NCBI GenBank assembly: GCA_018105865.1 | Contig: CM030845.1 | Location: 15,143,538-15,207,537, forward strand | Source: Metaphire vulgaris | Taxonomy: Eukaryota; Annelida; Clitellata; Crassiclitellata; Megascolecidae | DNA: 64,000 nucleotides | Direction of reading: 5' to 3' | In this document: piece by piece, positions 44,535-56,500 of the stretch | Position numbering within the stretch: position 1 is the first letter of the stretch | Layout of the letters: the number at the start of each line of letters is the position of its first letter | Notes under the pieces: generated by a model | Databases searched by the model: none | The model's input: only the letters and a program-made list of their open reading frames with translations | What the model was told of the DNA's origin: nothing | Translations under genes and position numbers: made by a program

Positions 44535-44963
44535 TTAGGGGGCTGTCCATTAATTACATCAACAAATTAGGGGGAAAGGGGGCTTGAAAAAGTTTGACAG
44601 TTGTTGACAGGGGAGGGGGGTCAAGAGAAGTTGACATCAACAATTTCATTTTTTACAAATTATAAAAAATAGGAAATTTCATGGAATACTATTTATTCCA
44701 ACAGAAAAAAGCCTGACAAGCAAGAAAAAAGGTTATAACACCACATTATGACACTTGATGAACAAAAGAAAGGAGGGGGAAAGGTCTCATTGCTGCAAAA
44801 TAATAACCTTCTAAACTTTTTTAGGGGGACCTGTCACTGGTCTTAGTGGGGGGGGGGCAAAAGTTTTTGAAATAATTATAGGGGGTGTCACTGAAAGTTG
44901 GCAATTGTTGACAAGGAGGGGAGGGGCAAAAATTGTTGACATGATTAATGGACAGCCCCTTAG
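44535..44963. mobile_element. GGGGCTGTCC-family DNA transposon, copy 2, with TTAG target duplication
   Basis: Element 44539-44959 (421 bp) lies between TTAG repeats (44535-44538 and 44960-44963). Its ends are GGGGCTGTCCATTAATTA and the inverted TTAATGGACAGCCCC. The interior matches copy 1 in inverted orientation, including the tgacaagcaagaaaaaaggt motif (44713-44733). No coding capacity. Confidence 0.85.
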
Positions 44964-45700
44964 CAGTAACTAGAAAATTTTAAATATTTTTAACTTCAGG
45001 AATATTCCAGGCAAATTTCACTCAAAATAATAGACTTTTAAACTAATATTATACATATAATTTCCTAATGTCTGTCTCTGTCCTGTAATGCTGTCTTCAT
45101 TGGACTAGGTGTTGTTGTCATTTTATAATTAATCGTTCCTAAGCAACATCATTTAATAAGGGGTCATCCATTTATTACATATGCATTGGGAGTGGGTAAT
45201 GGATTTATGAAGTTTTGTGTACTGTGGTCTCTACTGAATGCCTATGTATGCACAAACGTATATATTGAAGTGTTAGTTTTAATAATTATCAAAGCCACAC
45301 GGACCAGACATGGAGACATGGGTTAATTGGTGTGCAGTTGACTGAATAAACTAATTGACCTTGTGGACAAAGTAAAAATTAATTGATTCATTTCATTAAT
45401 TGATTCATTCAATTGATTAATTGATTCAAAATTAAAGCTCTTATCAGTCTTTTCTAGAGCAGAGAGGAGGAGAAGTAGGGAGGGAGCAAAATCCATCTAT
45501 TAATTGATTGTCGACACTGTTTACCAAGGCACCAAATAAGCTAAGGGGTAAGCTAATTTGTACATAGGCATGGGGTCAGAAAATTTATGGGTGCAACAGT
45601 GGGGAGGGGTCTGAAAATATCACTTTCCTAATGGGCAGAGCTTGAAGATGTTTCATAATTGCTTTGCTGGACATTTGCTAATATATCTTATAGCCTATAT
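44964..45700. other. No gene recognised
   Basis: AT-rich intergenic sequence with attgattcat/aattgatt word repeats (45375-45425). Nothing else seen. Confidence 0.5.
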
Positions 45701-45732
45701 TGTTTCCTAACTTTGTGTGTGTTTATCCTGTC

Positions 45733-46020
45733 ATGTTTTCCAATCCACTTCTCTGTCCCTTTCCTCTCATTCCTCTCTCCTAACCCATTATCTCCCTTCC
45801 CCATTCCTTCCCTCTCCTACTATACCACACAAACTTGACCTCTCCCTTTCCATCCCTTCATTCCTTTTCTCCTCTCCCCACCCTCTCTTTTCTTTGCCCT
45901 ACCCTGGCTACCCACTCCTCTCATTCCTCTACCTCCCAACTCCACTTTCCCCCTTTTCTATGCCATCCCTTTCCTCTCCTCTTTTCCTGCCTTCCATTCC
46001 CTTCTCATACTACTCCACAC
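45733..46020 (+). repeat. Polypyrimidine-rich tract
   Basis: Almost 290 bp of C/T-rich sequence (ccctttcctctcattcctct and similar), with ccacacaaactggat-type boundaries at about 45825 and 46015. Could adopt triplex structure; may be the internal part of a transposon. Confidence 0.7.
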
Positions 46021-46060
46021 AAACTGGATATCATTGACTGACATAATTCAAAGGTTCGAT

Positions 46061-46313
46061 TATTGCCCCTCACATTATCTCTGCATTTGCATTGACCATC
46101 AGCATGTCACAAGGGCAAACATTTGAACATGTAGGAATATATTTAAGTGGGCCAGTCATTTCCCATGACCAACTATATGTGGCGTCACAAGCAAGAAACC
46201 CACCAAACATCAAACTGCTCATCAAGCCATGTTCCAGTCAAGGACAAGTCATCGGACAAAATGCTAAAACTTTTAAAAAAATGTCTTATGTTGGAAATCA
46301 TTTTGCTGAGTAA
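46061..46313 (+). pseudogene. Helitron Pif1-like helicase C-terminal fragment
   Basis: The frame reads SAFALTISMSQGQTFEHVGI, YLSGPVISHDQLYVA, then ends FAE*. The SQGQT...VGIYL...H.QLYVA series is the C-terminal helicase motif set (V/VI) of Helitron Rep-helicases and related Pif1 helicases. No Rep domain or Helitron termini were found nearby. Confidence 0.7.
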
Positions 46314-46399
46314 AATTGGGTGAAAAAACAGCCAAGCTCCCCCATCACTTTTGATGGGCGAACAGTTTATTTATTGTTTGCATCATAATTGTTATACAG

Positions 46400-47115
46400 T
46401 GCAATGTCATTATCTGTGTACTGCCCTGAGGCACACCACAGTTTGTTACACAGTACCTCACAGCTTCCTGTCAATGCCACCTCCATACTGACGATGCTCA
46501 AATCTTTATCAATTTTTATCAGCTTTCTGCCACAAATTGTCTCCATTCAGTGTCTGACATGCTCAATTCAGTGCAACTTCTCAATCCAGCTGAAACCAGA
46601 TTTCTTATGCTTGGGATGTCATCTCAACTCAAATTCAATTCTGTCTTCTTTTTCTTTTGGGGGTCCAACATTCAAAGGTATGAGTATGCACACAATCTTT
46701 ATGTTGTCTTTTGACTGTAAATTATCATTTGACAAAGACATCAATGCTGATCTGTGTCTATCATATTAATGATAATGGAATCAGGAACCTCATTCCCTCT
46801 TATAGACTTATTCCACCTCCCAATGCTCTGGTACTGAGTTGCTTAAACTACTGCAATTCTCTCTTTGCTGGATTCTTTAAGTCCTGTTTCCAATGCCTTC
46901 AAAGGATTCCAAACTCTCTGGCCCAAGCCATACTAAGACAATGAAATACGATCATATATATAATACATATGATCAGGACTTAAATCACTTCATTGCCAAT
47001 CACTTCATTGGTTACTTACCAGACAATGAATTTACTTTAAAATCTGTTTACTGGTCCACAAGGTACTGCATTTGAGCAAGACATTATACCTTCAATTCCT
47101 TGCTTACTGTTCAAG
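46400..47115 (+). pseudogene. CR1/L2-like reverse-transcriptase fragment
   Basis: In shifting frames: a DDAQIFINF remnant of the YADD block (~46487-46515), a LLNPAETRFLMLGMSSQLKF block (~46578-46640), then LSCLNYCNSLFAGF and QCLQRIPNSLAQAI (~46835-46940). This order fits an L2-type LINE. Confidence 0.65.
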
Positions 47116-47213
47116 ATCATAAACTCTTGACCAGGTCTTCAGATGCATTAACTCTTCTGATACCCCTCTCGGGGTAAGTATGTCTTTTTCCTGGTCAGAC
47201 CTAGACTGCTGAA

Positions 47214-47903
47214 TTCATCATCATCATCATCATCATTAACCGTGGGCTCATCGCCCGTTGGTGTATAATGCCATCTCCACAGTTTTCTGCCATTCTTTCC
47301 TGTCCGTTGCTCTGTGACTAAGATCCTGTAAACTGCTTCCACACCATTCTTCAATATCATCACACCATTCCTTGTGTGGTCTCCCTCTCTTATTGGCACC
47401 CTCCATTATTCCAAACATTAGAGCTTTGATCTTTCTGTCCTCTTTCATTCTGCATATGTGTCCAAAAAGTTGGAGTTTCCTTTGTTTTACTCTTTCCAGC
47501 ATGGTTTGTTTGGGCTGAATTCTCCTGTATAGTTCTTCATTTGTGATTTTTTTCGACCCATCCGATTCGTAGTATTTTTCTATAACATTTTCTTTCAAAG
47601 GCTAGTATTTTTCTTTCCAGGTCTTTGGTGATGGTCCATGTTTCGCATCCATATAAAAAGCTGCTGAAGATACAGGTTTCGAGTATTTTCTTTTTTGTTT
47701 CAGTGCTTATTGATTTGCTTTTCCAGATCTTGTCCATTGCCATTGATCTAGAGCTCTTGCTGCTCTTCTTGTGACCTCTTGTCTGCAGTCTAAGTCATGT
47801 GTCATATTGCTTCCAAGATAGGTGAAGTTTTCTACGTTCTCTACTTCTATTCCATTTACTTTAATTTTTCTTTTGATCTCTTTGTCGCCAAACACCATTG
47901 TCT
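47214..47903 (-). mobile_element. RTE-like LINE C-terminal half with (GAT)n tail
   Basis: The - strand reads FTYLGSNMTHDLDCRQEVTR, MDKIWKSKSISTETKKKILE, FLYGCETWTITKDLERKIL, KQRKLQLFGHICRMKEDRKI and KRGRPHKEWCDDIEEW over three frames, then ends in the (GAT)n tract at 47214-47237. Confidence 0.85.
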
Positions 47904-47999
47904 GAATTCATGCTTTGGTGTAATATCTGATAAAACCATGTCGTTTAACGATCATTATAAGTACCCAAATTCAACAAATTTGTGATCTTATGCCAAAAT

Positions 48000-50205
48000 C
48001 TGCTCTTATTCCTCTGCAAAACACCTGACAGATTTTGTCAAGCCATTTTAATTAAACTTATGCATTGATGTAAACAATCAAGTTCTAATAGCAGCAATGT
48101 GGTGTGATGATAAAAGCTAGCAGAGTGAATTGAAAACAGTTTGTATGATGGGATATTTACAGAGTAATTGATTACAGTGTAATTACATTTTTACAGCTAA
48201 ATGCTTTATCAATGAATTACAGTAATATAATATAATGCAGTAATATTTTTGAATATAATGCAGAAAGGAAGCAGGCACAATACCTCATACATTGCATGCA
48301 AAATAATCTGTTTTCTACAGAGCAGTGTAATCTCACACATAAGGTACAGAAAAGGAGAAAATTAATTTTATTCAAACAAAGCATTTTTGGGAAGAACACG
48401 TAAGAAAAGCGACATTTACATCTAATCACACAGAAACTTTACTTAAACCACATATCATGTCTTATTAGAAATGTCCAGATGCAAAGACAAATTATACTGA
48501 CTTCTCTCTCATTGCTCAAGAAGTAATTCTCTTTGCAGTTGGTGAAACTTTTGATAAAAACATCTGCTTCAATCAGCACTTGCCTTGTTTAAATAAAAAA
48601 TGCACAACCATATAAGTAGCACTGCACCCGAGTCACTCATATTTTAGAAACTTTACAAGTATAGTAACAAGTACACAATAACAACTTACTGAGTGCACAT
48701 AATTGTTTGTTATAGTACAGCGATAAGCAAAAATCAAGTTACAATTAAATCTTAAATTGTCATTTAGAGCAATATGGAAAAAATGCGACAAATTAAGAAA
48801 TTTTATTTGAAATTTTCAAGATTCAGTTAAACCATCAAATTGCAAAATTTTCTAAACCTTTTGCCAATCCAAACTGCATTTTCTTTCTTCTCCAGCAGTT
48901 TTTCCATTATGTCCAAATTAATCTAATCAAGCTGACATTCAATTTAAATTTTGGAGTCAGATTTAAATCTTTCAATTTGGTGACTGGCAATACAAGATCA
49001 AGATATTCACTCCCAACATTTGCCCATCACTTGTACAGTATCTACAGATATGCTGGTTATGAAATGTTGTCATCAAAGGTTAAACATTTCTAAACAGAAC
49101 ATTTCCCACGTGTTACCAAATGTCAGTTTTGTCAGAAGCTTTTTAAATGGCATGCTTCAAAATAAAAATCAACAAAATAAATAAAAAGTAAAAATGTTAT
49201 CTACAGGTGTAATTTAGAATTGTATTACAACACAAGTTAGCAAAAAAACTTGTAACACTACATTAGAAGCTAATTGATGAACCAAGCGAATACTGTGCAT
49301 ATGATGGCTTGAGAGGATTCTAAAGAGTCCACAAGAGATGATTTTGCAAGAAATTACACCAATCTACCAATGTGTAGCCTGCGAATTCCTGAAACCATTT
49401 CGCTAACAAGGACGGAACATTGATGTCTATTAGGACTGAGTATTTCAAATATCCACACCAGCACTTGGGCATCCAAGTCAAGAAAACATGACCTAGAACA
49501 CAGAGACAGCATTAAGGATCCACACACAACTCCAGTAATATTTTATCACCACTTGCCTTAGACCAAATCATAGCAACAATTTTCTGGCCTTTAGAAGAAA
49601 ACTGCAGTGGCTGGTTGTAGAAAGACCAATTATAACATAGACACTCGTGACCTGATTTAAATGACTAGACTTTTTGACTACTTAAAGTTTTAGAAATTCA
49701 TAGGTCACTTCTCACACAATACCAAACAGTTTCAATTATACAAATAGGATATGAAACAGTTCCATACGGAATCCTGCAAATAAATGAAAACAGAACAGAG
49801 TATCAAAGAGTAAACCAAATTGTTTGTGGGAAAAATTTTTATCCACACAAATCAGATATGTATATTTTTAAAAATATACCATTACACATTAATAGCATCA
49901 AAGTTTCTAAGTGATCTTAAAATGAAAATATGTGATGGAAACAACATTTAACAGAAATGGAATACATCATTAAAAATATAAAAGATTAAACCAGATGGTT
50001 AATCATGGGGATTTTGTGAGTAAATTAAATGAGAAAATTGTGCCTCTCCTGGAAGCTGGATGTCACACATAGAATAAGTCAAGCAAGAAGGCAAGTTGAA
50101 AGTTATTCTGTTCACACCAACAGACATGCTAACTAAAGCAAAATCAAGAATTGCAAAATAAAATACAAGCACACAATATAAACTGTTTATTCGATTCTGA
50201 ATGAA

Positions 50206-50277
<72 letters not shown>

Positions 50278-53200
50278 AAGGGTAGAAAGAGCATGTAATA
50301 GGTTCAATAGATTGAATAGTGAAAAAACTTGTGTTTCAACATCAGTTTGCAAATGTTTTCCTAAAGCTTCACAGTTAAATCAAATTTAACAAACTGTGAT
50401 TATTGGAATAATATTCAGGAACCATGATCAAGCGCTCGTGTTTGCATCAAACAAGATCAAACTAATTTGTCAAATGATACTGAAAACTATTTTACTTCAT
50501 CTCTGTTGTATGTCCACACATTGATCTTAGCCACAGCAAGACATTTACTACAGAAAGTCCTAAATAAATCCAGACTAAAAAATAACAAAACCTGTGACAA
50601 AGATGTAATGTATTCACTGGTTCCTACTTAGGACAATTTGAATCTGGTCGAATAAAAGTCCATTATATCAAGAGTTGCTGCATGCCCAGAACATAAATAC
50701 AGGACACCATTTGCTCACGACACCCCAGCAGATACACTGTGTTATAGATTATTGTAGTGCACCTGCAGTAATCCCACTTTACCCAACTGTTTGAATGTTT
50801 TTATATGGCCTGCAATTGGTTGTGCGTGTCTGTGATCTCCGAAGGTTAAAAACATTGTACATGCATGCATCTGCACTGGATATCACCAGCCCGCTACGTG
50901 CTTTGTTGGCAGAGCCAGCATGTCCACTATAGTCAAACAAAACTACAGCTAAACAGGACTCTAGGGACCAAATTACGTTATACGTGAGTCCACTGTATCC
51001 AACGCTTTTTCTGCATATTTGTAAAGGTGAAGGGACCAGAGGACCTCGACTGCTACAAATGATATTATGTTATAATCGGGTCCATTATAATTGGTTATAT
51101 ACTGTGCTTAAAATATAATTCCATTTGAAGTCATTCAATAATCTGACAAAAAATTGTAAAATTAAAATTATATTTGTGGAGAAAGTATGTAACTGCTCAT
51201 TGTCTCTAAATTTCATCAGTAATTCTGAATACACTTCAAGCATTTGTTAAATTAATCCTTCTGTTCTAATTAATATAACTCAATGTTTTCAAAGTAAACA
51301 TATCAGCAAACTGGCTTTCTTTAAAAGTCTAAAATATAACAGAAAGACACAAGAATACAACAGACATCCTGCAATGATCAAACAACTATTTGGAAAAGTT
51401 CAATTTCATTTTGATTCAGTCGCTGCTTTTAATATGTAATCCTGCATGTTGAAAGCAAACTGACTGTAGTTTTTCACAGATATCAAGATAAGGTTAATTT
51501 AAACTGAAACTAAATTCTTCACATATCAACTATTCATTACATTTCAAAAGTACTCTAACTCATAAAAACTTAACAGAAACCATTCAAGCAACCTTGAAAG
51601 ATAAGTACTAACAAACAAATTTGAGATATGTTATGCTTATGACATTTGCTGTTAGAATTCAAATTATGCACATAAATACAATACTACAAAATGTTATAAA
51701 TGATGGGCAACTCAGGATCCGAATGACATTAGAGAGTCAATGTCAAGGCTACAGTATAAATGTGATGAAATAATACTATGGAAAAATAAATAAATATGGA
51801 GAAGACAATGCATTCAGAAGATTAGCATTTGGCTGTTCAAAAACAAATCAGAAATATTAACAGTGGAATGGGTGATCTGTGTTGCTAAAGCAAAAACATA
51901 CAATCCCTTGGAGTTTGGCCTGGCAGCCATTTCTTGTGTTGACTCAGTTAAGCAGCATTTAGCATGACTGCTCCAGCTGTGCATTATTCTAGCATAGGTA
52001 AATGATCTGGGCAGCTGCATTAGCTATGAATGTAAAACATAGGTTTGGATGAAGCAGTGCCAAACTCTTTCTCTTTCTTTAATCTAGTTGCACAAACAGC
52101 AAGCTCTGTTGTTTGTTCAGTGACCAGAGAACAGCAATTGTCATAAATGTTCATTGCAAGATATGGAACAAGCTTAAACTTTTAAACTGTCTAAAACCAG
52201 AAATGGCAGAATATCAAATTCAATTTGAAAATGTATTCACCGACAACCTATTTATTATTCTTTCAATCTTGTTATACTTTAGTGAACTCAGAACACTTTG
52301 AATAACTTTACCGAAATTGTGCAAAAGTCTGTCAGTTAAGCTTTACAGACAATCACTCAAGTTCTTTTTACAAAGACAGACCCATCCAAAGGCTCTGCAG
52401 TTTAGTGATCTTCAGTTAGAATGGTTCAGCTCAAATATCAACCAAAAAAGAAATTTTATTCATAATTAAAATTCCCATAATTAAAATTCCCCAAAGAAAA
52501 GTAAAATTTTAGCATAAACTAAGCAAATTTTCACCTTAGCACCGCACTGACTTGAACATAAGAATGGTAATATTGACTGGCAAGTCTGATTCTATGACTG
52601 TGAAGAACACTACACAGCAGTAAGCTGGCAAGACAGGCCAAGTATTAATACACTGTACAACTAAACCGGGGTTAAATACTGATCAATTCAAAACATAACC
52701 ACTCAATAAATCATTGACAAAATATTTGTAAAGTAAACAAATCAGAACTCACAGGGACACTTAGCAGCCCAACCAATGACTATACTGTAGCTACTTCAGT
52801 ATGGATAAGATGACAAGTTACTTAGAAACAGAATGAAATGCACAGCATTTCAACCAGTTTCAAAATTAACTAAACTCACGACAGAGTTTTAAGACAGAAT
52901 ATTTATAAAAATTGCAAATTTACCACTTGGCTATCTACTATCGCAGAATGATTAAGGATTTCTGAATGGCATCTGAACAATGACCATGCATTCCTATTCA
53001 TCTATCTCTCAGCACAAGAGGTCATCGTCATTTAGTTCATAAATACGTACATATGTAGCCATTGTTACCGGCTTCATCAAGTGCTTACTTAATGCTGTTC
53101 AGTGTTGTGAATAGCAATAAAAAAGCATGATGCTAAAACAAAACCAGCTGTTAACATCTGATACATCAGTAGACTCTCGAATTTCACAAGACAAGAATGT

Positions 53201-53296
53201 TTCATCAACCATTTACCAACTTAGGACTACAGCAGAAGCTGCAAATCTTAAGATAAATCACAAAAGCAAGTTCGAACAGAAAAGTGCCGACATCTG
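48000..53296 (-). other. Repeat-poor region below the CBL stop codon; possible long 3' UTR
   Basis: Over 5 kb without a recognisable transposon protein or inverted-repeat element, except (TA)n at 50207-50275, in contrast with the rest of the window. No exon was recognised. On the - strand, AATAAA-type signals occur downstream of the CBL stop, for example near 52250, 52458 and 48369. Whether the transcript extends this far is inference. Confidence 0.35.
50207..50275. repeat. (TA)n microsatellite
   Basis: About 34 uninterrupted TA units. Confidence 0.95.
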
Positions 53297-53543
53297 TCAG
53301 AACTGAGGGTGTGGTACAAATTCTTGCAGAATTTCTCGAGCCATTTCTATGTTATTTTGCGAGATGTGAAGCGCCCGTAGTGCAAATATCTGATCAAAAC
53401 CTTCAGCAACCAATTGCTCGACCTGGCGTTCAGTTAAACTATCACATCGAGCAGAGTTCTCTTTGTTGCTCTCTTGATTTTCTCTTAGTCTGTCCTTTCG
53501 TGCTGGTGGAGAAATCTTCGCTTTCTCTTCTTTGAGTGCTTTG
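53297..53543 (-). CDS. CBL: CBL terminal exon with UBA domain
   Basis: Acceptor tttgcag; encodes a basic/acidic linker (KALKEEKAKISPPARKDRL) then LTERQVEQLVAEGFDQIFAL and RALHISQNNIEMAREILQEF before TGA at 53299-53297. The UBA has the usual three-helix length of about 40 residues. Confidence 0.95.
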
Positions 53544-56500
53544 CTGCAAAAGACATCAAAGGTCATCATTCAAATCATGGAATGCATTCACAATATATAA
53601 AACTACAATAAAATGACATTTCTATTCTTCTGACATTTACATACAATGACTATCATTTCTTCTATTTATTTACTATATATTTACTGTTTTCTGCTCATCA
53701 ATGAATTAGGCATGTGTGATATACGTCAGAATGTCACACATGCTATTATTGATGTTGTCATCATCAAAGCTTTCTACTGTGGTCTAAATGATAAGGAAGT
53801 CTCAATATTCACAAAAGAGATAAGAGCATCTGAAGTGCATTGCTGTAATCAGGATCCGCATAACTCTAACAAAATCAGAGGAACATTGGTAGAATTTTTC
53901 AAATTCTGACGCCAGCAACAGGTGGAGCAACCAGTTGACTTGCTGCAGAAGTCAATCTTCATCAATTGAATTAGATCAATGCAAACGTATGGACCACGTG
54001 CATTACAAAAGAGTGCTTGATGTGTCAGTACTGCTAACTGCTGTTACTAGATCAGAGACAGCCAGTGAATGCCTATAAGTTCAACTGTTATGCAGTCATA
54101 AAGATGCAATCCAACAATAAGCTGTTCAGCATTATTTCAACGGAATGGAGATGAGGTTTACTTGAAAGGCCTATTAGCATGTATTGCAATAGTCCAGTTG
54201 CTGTAAAGCTGAAATCAATAGACATGCCTTAAGCAAAAAAGCTGCCAAAGAAAGTCTTAGATTGCAAAAGAGAAGATCAAGAACTGAACTGACAATATGG
54301 CCAAAAGAAGGCAATTAACATACTGATATCATCAATTTTTTTTTCACACATTCTTCATAAAATTACAAAACCAACCAACAATTTATTAAATTGATATGTA
54401 GATGTAACATGCTTGCCAAAATTTATCCATTTCAAATTTCATAGGGCTAAATCTCGGTAAAGCATCAAATTCAACTGTTACTTACTATTGCAACATCTCA
54501 ACACATGCAATGTAATAATTTCAAAACGGTAAAAATGTATCTGCCAAAGAAAGTCTTAGATTGCAAAAGAGAAGATCAAGAACTGAACTGACAATATGGC
54601 CAAAAGAAGGCAATTAACATACATTTAATATGCACACACACACACATATTAAGAGCTAGTATACATTTAAGAGGTAGTATATAATAACTGATGATTGAAT
54701 TCTAGACCAGCTTAGTAGTATGACTTTTGCTTTTTATCTTTGCAGGTATCTGTTTAAAGTTGTTGTCAGCCTCTTCTTGGGATGTGACCAATCCATTGAA
54801 GTCATCATTTAATTGCATCCGCCAATGTTCTTTATTCTGCTACTCTTTACAATGCATTTTGTTGGCAAAATGTTCTTTCCAGAGGATTTTTTCCATTCTT
54901 CTCCAGATTCATATTTAAAATGCCACTTGTGCTTTGATATTCTTCCTCATCATCACACTTCTGCTCCATATAGGACAGGGATGGGCAAAGTGCGGCTCGC
55001 GGGCCACATGCGGCCCTCGAAACCCTATTGTGCGGCCCCCGACATCGAGAGATACTACATTAATGTGCAGCCCTCTAAAACATATGAAACATTTGACAAC
55101 ACCTCAATGGAAAATTCTGCATTCAAATTGTTTTTACACTTTAGCACTTGATAGTTAGCCTAACTAGAAATGATGCTTTTAATATTAACTAACTTTTCTT
55201 CTCTTTACAGTCTCGGACTGATCTTCTGGCTTGACCTGGCTCTAATTCTATTTGGATTTGGTGCACCATCGGCTGATGTCCTGGGCATTATGATAGTGGC
55301 GCTATAGAAGTTGATTGATTGATATTAATAAATACACTGCACAGTATATTACAGTAACACGTTATGTTAAAGTCGTTTTGAAAACTAATTAAACATTTAA
55401 TTCTAAATGCCGAAAAATGTGTGCGGCCCTCAGCTTTCATCGCATACACTTTTGCGGCCCTCGGATAAAAACGTGTGCCCATCACTGATATAGGAGCACA
55501 AGCCATACCAATACCTTTGTCATTCTTTCCTTCAGCCTTTTATTTTATCCACTTCTTAGCAGTTCCACTCTTTTCTTGAATGCTTTCTTGCACATTGCTA
55601 TTGTTTTTCTCTCACCGTGGCTTCTTACATCCTCACTGCCCAGATATTTAAGCTCTATAATCTGGTCATTGCCATTATCCTTCACTGTCATCTTCATTTA
55701 CTTAGCTTTTCCTTGTGATAACCATACATCTGTGTTTTCTTGATATTCATTTTCACGCAAAATTCATTTAATATTTCATCACCTGAATCATTGATCTGAT
55801 GTACTCCTTGAGTTTTATTGCCCGATCATCAGCAAAATGTATAGCAGTTACAGGTTTTCTGTTGACTTTAATCCCGTCTTCTACCTTTTCTTCTGTTTTG
55901 TCAACAATATCTTCTATGTCAACTTATGGGTCGTAGACACATTTTGACAGTTAGATGTTAATCTTGAATGATTTTGGTCTTGTTTCAGTTGACAATATAA
56001 ATTATAATTTATCAGCAATGATATTGACTTCTTGTAAGAATTAGATTGTTTAGCTTAGCAGTGTATGTGCTGATATGTATTTAAAGAAATTGCGGAAGAG
56101 AATCCTCTCTCTACTATTACTATACAAAAACTAATTTTATTTATAACTAGTATTTGCTTAGTTAATTATGACATCTTCAGCAATGTCTTCGCTGTGGAAT
56201 ATATGGAAGAACAAGAAGCTCTCGTTGAGGACCAAGACACGACTATCAAACTTTAGTCCTGTCCGTTCTCTTATACGCCTCTGAGACATGGACATTGCTC
56301 ACCGCTGACCTTCAGACCCTTGAGAACAGTGGAGGTGTTTCATATCTGTTGCCAAAGACAGATACTGTGTACACTGGTGGGATTGTATCCGCAACGCACA
56401 AATCTCCTAGTCCACTGGCCTCCCCTCGGTATCTGACTGCATCTCTACGCAATGCAATGCCATCTTCGGCCATGTCGCCAGTTTACAGGAAGATGCGCCT

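Noticed and set aside
45717..46037. 106-codon frame rich in Ser/Pro/Leu
   Set aside because: A product of the C/T-rich low-complexity tract; no domain and no splice context.
49999..50352. - strand frame with (Ile-Tyr)n
   Set aside because: Translation of a (TA)n microsatellite.
54720..55160. Extra CBL exon suggested by the ctttgcag acceptor near 54746
   Set aside because: The following frame closes quickly and does not fit CBL; the sequence belongs to a - strand RTE-like remnant and a hAT element.
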